Assembly (NCBI RefSeq): GCF_905200055.1
Contig: NZ_CAJKIS010000035.1
Coordinates: 1 to 25,353 of the forward strand
Direction of reading: 5' to 3'
Source of the DNA: an uncultured Fusobacterium sp.
GTDB lineage: Bacteria > Fusobacteriota > Fusobacteriia > Fusobacteriales > Fusobacteriaceae
DNA length: 25,353 nt
Part shown: positions 22,352 to 25,353 of the stretch, in pieces
Layout: every line of letters begins with the position of its first letter
How positions within the stretch are numbered: the first letter of the stretch is position 1
Position numbers and translations under genes: made by a program
The notes under the pieces: generated by a model
Told to the model about the DNA's origin: nothing
Databases searched by the model: none
The model's input: only the letters and a program-made list of their open reading frames with translations

Positions 22352-23060
22352 CTATCTCACCCTCTTTTACTCTTTTATAAATATCAAAGGCTTTTTTCCT
22401 GCTTGCTTCAATCTCCTCTTGAACATTTCCAGAGAATTTACAACTGTCTAGCCATTGTATAAATATTATATCTTCATCAGTTAAAACACCTTTTTTCTCA
22501 TAGTTTCCATTTAAAAAGTGAGAGTTGTATCTACTATCTATATACTCTCTAAGGGCATAGCTTATATCAAATGCCCATCTTTCTGATAAAATTTCCATTT
22601 GAGCATTAAATCTCTTATCATAGTCAATAACTTCTTTTTTCTTGCCTCTTTTAAAAGTTTTTATAAGCATAATTAGAGATAAAAATCCAATTACTATACT
22701 ACTAGTAAAAATATATGGGAAATTATCTGAATAAAGTTTTTTGTTACTCATATCTGACAGATCTCTATAGATCTCTTTATCCTCTGAAGTTAAAATAGAT
22801 TTTATATCTATCTCAAGATTTTTATTTCCAAGAATAATATTGTTTTTACCTAAATTAAATCCCTTTATTGTAACTAAGAAATTTCCATTCTTGTCCTTCT
22901 TTATCTTTTCTATTGAGAAGTTACCTTTTTCAAATTTTTTGATAATTTCCTCTTTTGGAACACCAGAAATCTTAAAGCTGATACTGTCTCCAACATTTAT
23001 ATCTTTAGCAGATATTAGAAGAGAAAAGGTAAGGAAAAAAGCTAAAACTATTTTTTTCAT
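22344..23060 (-). CDS. Bat-operon envelope protein of unknown family, in the DUF4381 position
   Basis: This 238-aa protein has a signal peptide (MKKIVLAFFLTFSLLISA), a ~90-residue extracytoplasmic beta-rich part (DINVGDSISFKISGVPKEE onward, like a small Ig-type module), one membrane helix (about 114-136), and an ~100-residue helical cytoplasmic domain (WAFDISYALREYIDSRYNSHF). In proteobacterial MoxR operons this slot between DUF58 and the VWA gene holds a DUF4381 protein with membrane helix and cytoplasmic helices; this gene may be the equivalent, but I see no sequence proof. It overlaps the DUF58 gene as ATGA (4 nt), so the two are coupled. Confidence 0.7.
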   Translation of the reverse strand: MKKIVLAFFLTFSLLISAKDINVGDSISFKISGVPKEEIIKKFEKGNFSIEKIKKDKNGNFLVTIKGFNLGKNNIILGNKNLEIDIKSILTSEDKEIYRDLSDMSNKKLYSDNFPYIFTSSIVIGFLSLIMLIKTFKRGKKKEVIDYDKRFNAQMEILSERWAFDISYALREYIDSRYNSHFLNGNYEKKGVLTDEDIIFIQWLDSCKFSGNVQEEIEASRKKAFDIYKRVKEGEIDV

Positions 23061-23869
23061 CTTCTTCTCCTCCTTTTAAAAAAGTTTGAAAGTACAGTTA
23101 CATAATTATCATCAGTATAGAGAGTCAAAATAGTTTTAGATATATTTTGGGAAATATCTATATTCTTTTTAAAGTTTTCAATAATTATGCTTTCTCCACT
23201 TTCAGAATCTACCATATTAAAAATTGCTCCCTCTGGAAGAGTATCATATTTTTTATCAGCTATTCTAATAGGTATCAGATCATGTTTCTGTTTAATTATA
23301 GCCATTGTTTTTTCATAGTCTTTATCTATAAAGTCAGATATTAAAAAAAGGATTGCTCTTCTTTTAACAATTTTATTGAAAAACTCCAATGCTGATTTGA
23401 TATCAGTTTTCTTTCCTGTAGGTTGATAAGTTAAAAGATCGTCAAGAATAATTAAAGATTGATTTCTTCCCTTTTTAGCAGGAATAACCTTTTCTATTCT
23501 ATCTGTAAAAAATATAGCCCCAACTTTATCACCATTTTTAATAGCACTAAAAGCTAAGCTTCCAGCTAATTGAGATATCAAATCTTTTTTAGCAAAGAAA
23601 TTATTAGAGTTAGAAATATCAATCATCAAATAAATTGAAAGTTCTCTCTCCTCTGTAAACTCTTTTACATAGGTTTTTCTCTGCCTAGCTGATACTTTCC
23701 AATCTATTTTTTTTACATCATCTCCAGGAGAGTATCTTCTAATATCTGAAAACTCCATTCCATTTCCTTTAAAATATGAACGATAGTTACCTGTAAAAAG
23801 TTCATTAGCTAGAATAGATGAGGCAATCTCTATTTTTTTAATCTTTTTTAAAAGTTCAGTTCTACTCAT
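23057..23869 (-). CDS. DUF58-family protein
   Basis: This 270-aa protein carries the DUF58 signature EFSDIRRYSPGDDVKKIDWK (near 40-60) followed by RKTYVKEFTEERE and a VWA-like fold starting LMIDISNSNNF, in which DISNS resembles a metal site. DUF58 proteins are encoded beside MoxR ATPases nearly everywhere and are probable partners of theirs. I set the start at the ATG at 23869: AGAGGTGG lies five bases before it, and the in-frame GTG at 23878 is part of that site. The C-terminus ends in a run of arginines (FFKRRRRR). Confidence 0.88.
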   Translation of the reverse strand: MSRTELLKKIKKIEIASSILANELFTGNYRSYFKGNGMEFSDIRRYSPGDDVKKIDWKVSARQRKTYVKEFTEERELSIYLMIDISNSNNFFAKKDLISQLAGSLAFSAIKNGDKVGAIFFTDRIEKVIPAKKGRNQSLIILDDLLTYQPTGKKTDIKSALEFFNKIVKRRAILFLISDFIDKDYEKTMAIIKQKHDLIPIRIADKKYDTLPEGAIFNMVDSESGESIIIENFKKNIDISQNISKTILTLYTDDNYVTVLSNFFKRRRRR

Positions 23870-23887
23870 AATTGCCACCTCTTTTTA

Positions 23888-24850
23888 TTATGGAAGTTTT
23901 ACTTCCTCCATTATTCCAGTAATAATATCCTCTACATTTTTTCCTTCAGCCTCAGCTTCATAAGTAAGCATTATTCTGTGACGTAATACATCAAAAATTA
24001 CCCTTTTAATATCTTGTGGCATCACATATTCTCTACCTTCTAAAAAGGCATTTGCCTTAGCTGACACAACAAGGGCGATAGATGCTCTTGGAGATGCTCC
24101 ACAAGCTATATAGTTATTTGTTTCTCTTGTTTTAAATACAATTTCAAGTATATAGTCCATAAGTTTTTCATCTATATGGATACTTTTTATAATCTCTTTT
24201 ATAGTTTCTATTTTTTCTCTATTTAGTACCTCTTCTATCTTTATACTATCAAAATCAGTTGAAGTAGTTAAAAGGTTAAGCATAGCTTTTTCCTCTTGTT
24301 TAGTAGGATATTCAATCTTTACTTTCATAAGAAATCTATCTTGTTGAGCTTCTGGTAATGGATAAGTACCATCTTGTTCAATAGGGTTTTGTGTAGCTAA
24401 AACAATAAAAGGTCTATCTAATTTGAAAGTTTCATTTGCAATAGTTATCTGTTTTTCTTGCATAGCCTCAAGAAGTGCAGATTGAACTTTAGCAGGAGCT
24501 CTGTTTATCTCATCAGCTAAAACAATATTAGCAAAGATAGGTCCTTTTTTTGTATAAAATTCTCCTGTTTTTTCATTGTAGATCTCTGTTCCTATAATAT
24601 CACTTGGTAATAGGTCTGGGGTAAATTGTATTCTTGAGAATTTTAAACCTAACGTTTGTGCTATTGTATTAACTGTTAAAGATTTAGCAAGTCCGGGCAG
24701 TCCTTCAAGCAGAATATGGTTTCCTGTAAAAATTCCAATTAGAATCTTTCTAATCATATCCTCTTGTCCTACTATCTTCTTTTCAATCTCATTTTTTATA
24801 GTAGTTATAGTTTCTTTTTCTACCAATATTTTTTCTTTTAAGTTTTCCAT
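23888..24850 (-). CDS. moxR: MoxR-family AAA+ ATPase
   Basis: This 320-aa protein has the MoxR core: VGQEDMIRKILIGIFTGNHILLEG, Walker A GLPGLAKS (50-57), Walker B VLADEINRAP (D113, E114), the LLEAMQEKQ segment, sensor 1 ATQNP, EAQQDRFL, and sensor 2 GASPRAS. MoxR ATPases work as hexameric chaperones that insert metal or fold VWA-domain partners; the two VWA genes downstream fit this. AAGGAGG lies seven bases before the ATG. It is the first gene of the eight-gene - strand operon. Confidence 0.93.
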   Translation of the reverse strand: MENLKEKILVEKETITTIKNEIEKKIVGQEDMIRKILIGIFTGNHILLEGLPGLAKSLTVNTIAQTLGLKFSRIQFTPDLLPSDIIGTEIYNEKTGEFYTKKGPIFANIVLADEINRAPAKVQSALLEAMQEKQITIANETFKLDRPFIVLATQNPIEQDGTYPLPEAQQDRFLMKVKIEYPTKQEEKAMLNLLTTSTDFDSIKIEEVLNREKIETIKEIIKSIHIDEKLMDYILEIVFKTRETNNYIACGASPRASIALVVSAKANAFLEGREYVMPQDIKRVIFDVLRHRIMLTYEAEAEGKNVEDIITGIMEEVKLP

Positions 24851-24990
24851 AGTAAGTCCTCCTTAATAAACTCTATATATTAATTTTTAATAAAAATGTT
24901 TTACTTCCTTTTTTTATCCCTGATATATTAGACGAATAAAAATAAAAAAATGTTGATTCTTAAAAAATTTTTTAAAACTAATTTTTAAAA
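24851..24990. other. AT-rich moxR leader, promoter not resolved
   Basis: This stretch should hold the bat operon promoter, but several A/T-rich strings compete and I cannot name a convincing -35/-10 pair. It contains a 16-base palindrome TTAAAAAATTTTTTAA near 24960-24975, which may be chance. No gene is seen. Confidence 0.4.
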
Positions 24991-25067
24991 CTATAATTTC
25001 CAAAAGTAGAGGAGTGCAAACAACTACTACTTTTGAGACGCAGAAACGAAGTTTCTGTGATCCTTAA
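24991..25067 (+). repeat. Two-hairpin repeat module (first copy at right end)
   Basis: CAAAAGTAG (25001-25009) pairs with CTACTTTTG (25027-25035); CAGAAAC (25041-25047) pairs with GTTTCTG (25051-25057). It differs from the 10.5-kb module at only a few bases, all in loops. Confidence 0.85.
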
Positions 25068-25098
25068 TGTTAGGGATAAATTTATTTTTAATACTCTT

Positions 25099-25353
25099 AA
25101 TATCAGCTAAATGTAATTTCCAAAAGTAAAGGAGTACAAACGACTATTACTTTTGAGATACAGGCGAAGATTTATCGGAGTCCTGTAAACATTAATAAAA
25201 AGAGAGTTACGAAATCTGACGCTAAAAATTCCGACGTGTTTGAACGAAGTGAGTTTCGGAATTTTAGTCAGATGAGTGCTACTCTCTCTTTATTCTACGA
25301 CATGGAATTTAGCTGATATTTAAAAGAAATAGAGATAACTTAACTTGACTAAT
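25099..25353 (+). repeat. Large structured repeat element (copy C, cut by window end)
   Basis: Outer arms AATATCAGCTAAAT (25099-25112) and ATTTAGCTGATATT (25307-25320) are perfectly complementary. Nested inside are a variant two-hairpin module (25113-25190: CAAAAGTAA with TTACTTTTG, TACAGG with CCTGTA), AGAGAGT (25201-25207) with ACTCTCT (25281-25287), and an inner stem of about 11 bp (25222-25233 with 25257-25267) capped by a loop starting ACGTGTTTGA. After the arms comes the tail AACTTAACTTGACTAAT, identical to copy B, at the window edge. No open frame is supported. Confidence 0.82.

Overview
The window is AT-rich, has strong AGGAGG-type ribosome-binding sites and TTGACA/TATAAT promoters, and encodes proteins of an anaerobic Gram-negative type: Sec signal peptides without lipobox, a [4Fe-4S] class I hydro-lyase split over two genes, a Bat operon and a DUF4250 protein. 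Protein sequence style and gene content point to Fusobacterium or a close relative. This is an inference from recognition, not from a database search. No rRNA, tRNA, CRISPR array, transposase or phage gene was found.

Layout. 1-130: end of a structured intergenic repeat. 168-1061: periplasmic metal-complex binding protein. 1154-3361: arsenic-type operon (ArsR regulator, Cys-rich thioredoxin-like protein, ArsP-like permease, ArsC-like reductase) with an ArsR-like palindrome before each of the first three genes. 3417-4577 (-): ROK-family repressor with an 18-bp palindrome at its own promoter. 4695-5816 (-): unrecognised conserved-looking protein. 6001-6358: one or two tiny genes. 6552-7610: Old Yellow Enzyme family reductase. 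7663-8674 (-): small membrane protein plus YwqK/MORN-type repeat protein. 8820-9117 (-): candidate stand-alone structured small RNA with its own promoter and terminator. 9371-10447 (-): membrane-anchored metallophosphoesterase, flanked by inverted copies of a hairpin repeat. 10477-10819: composite structured repeat. 11055-12506: two-subunit class I fumarase/tartrate dehydratase. 12659-17440: WG-repeat protein, MscS channel, YitT transporter-like protein and a large TPR protein. 17510-24850 (-): complete moxR-DUF58-hypothetical-batA-batB-batC-batD-DUF4250 operon. 24991-25353: another composite repeat, running out of the window.

How the parts work together. The 1.2-3.4 kb operon is a detoxification module: regulator senses, reductase and thioredoxin-like protein handle redox, permease exports. 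The 17.5-24.9 kb operon builds an envelope complex: a MoxR AAA+ ATPase thought to remodel VWA-domain membrane proteins, with TPR and BatD partners. Neighbouring genes overlap or lie 8-15 nt apart, so they are very probably translated from one message. Most gene clusters are separated by clean hairpin terminators, several of them bidirectional.

The least explained parts are non-coding: (i) the ~300-nt candidate RNA at 8820-9117, and (ii) a family of structured repeats (1-130, 9179-9330, 10477-10819, 24991-25353) whose stem sequences differ between copies while pairing is kept, which suggests selection for structure.
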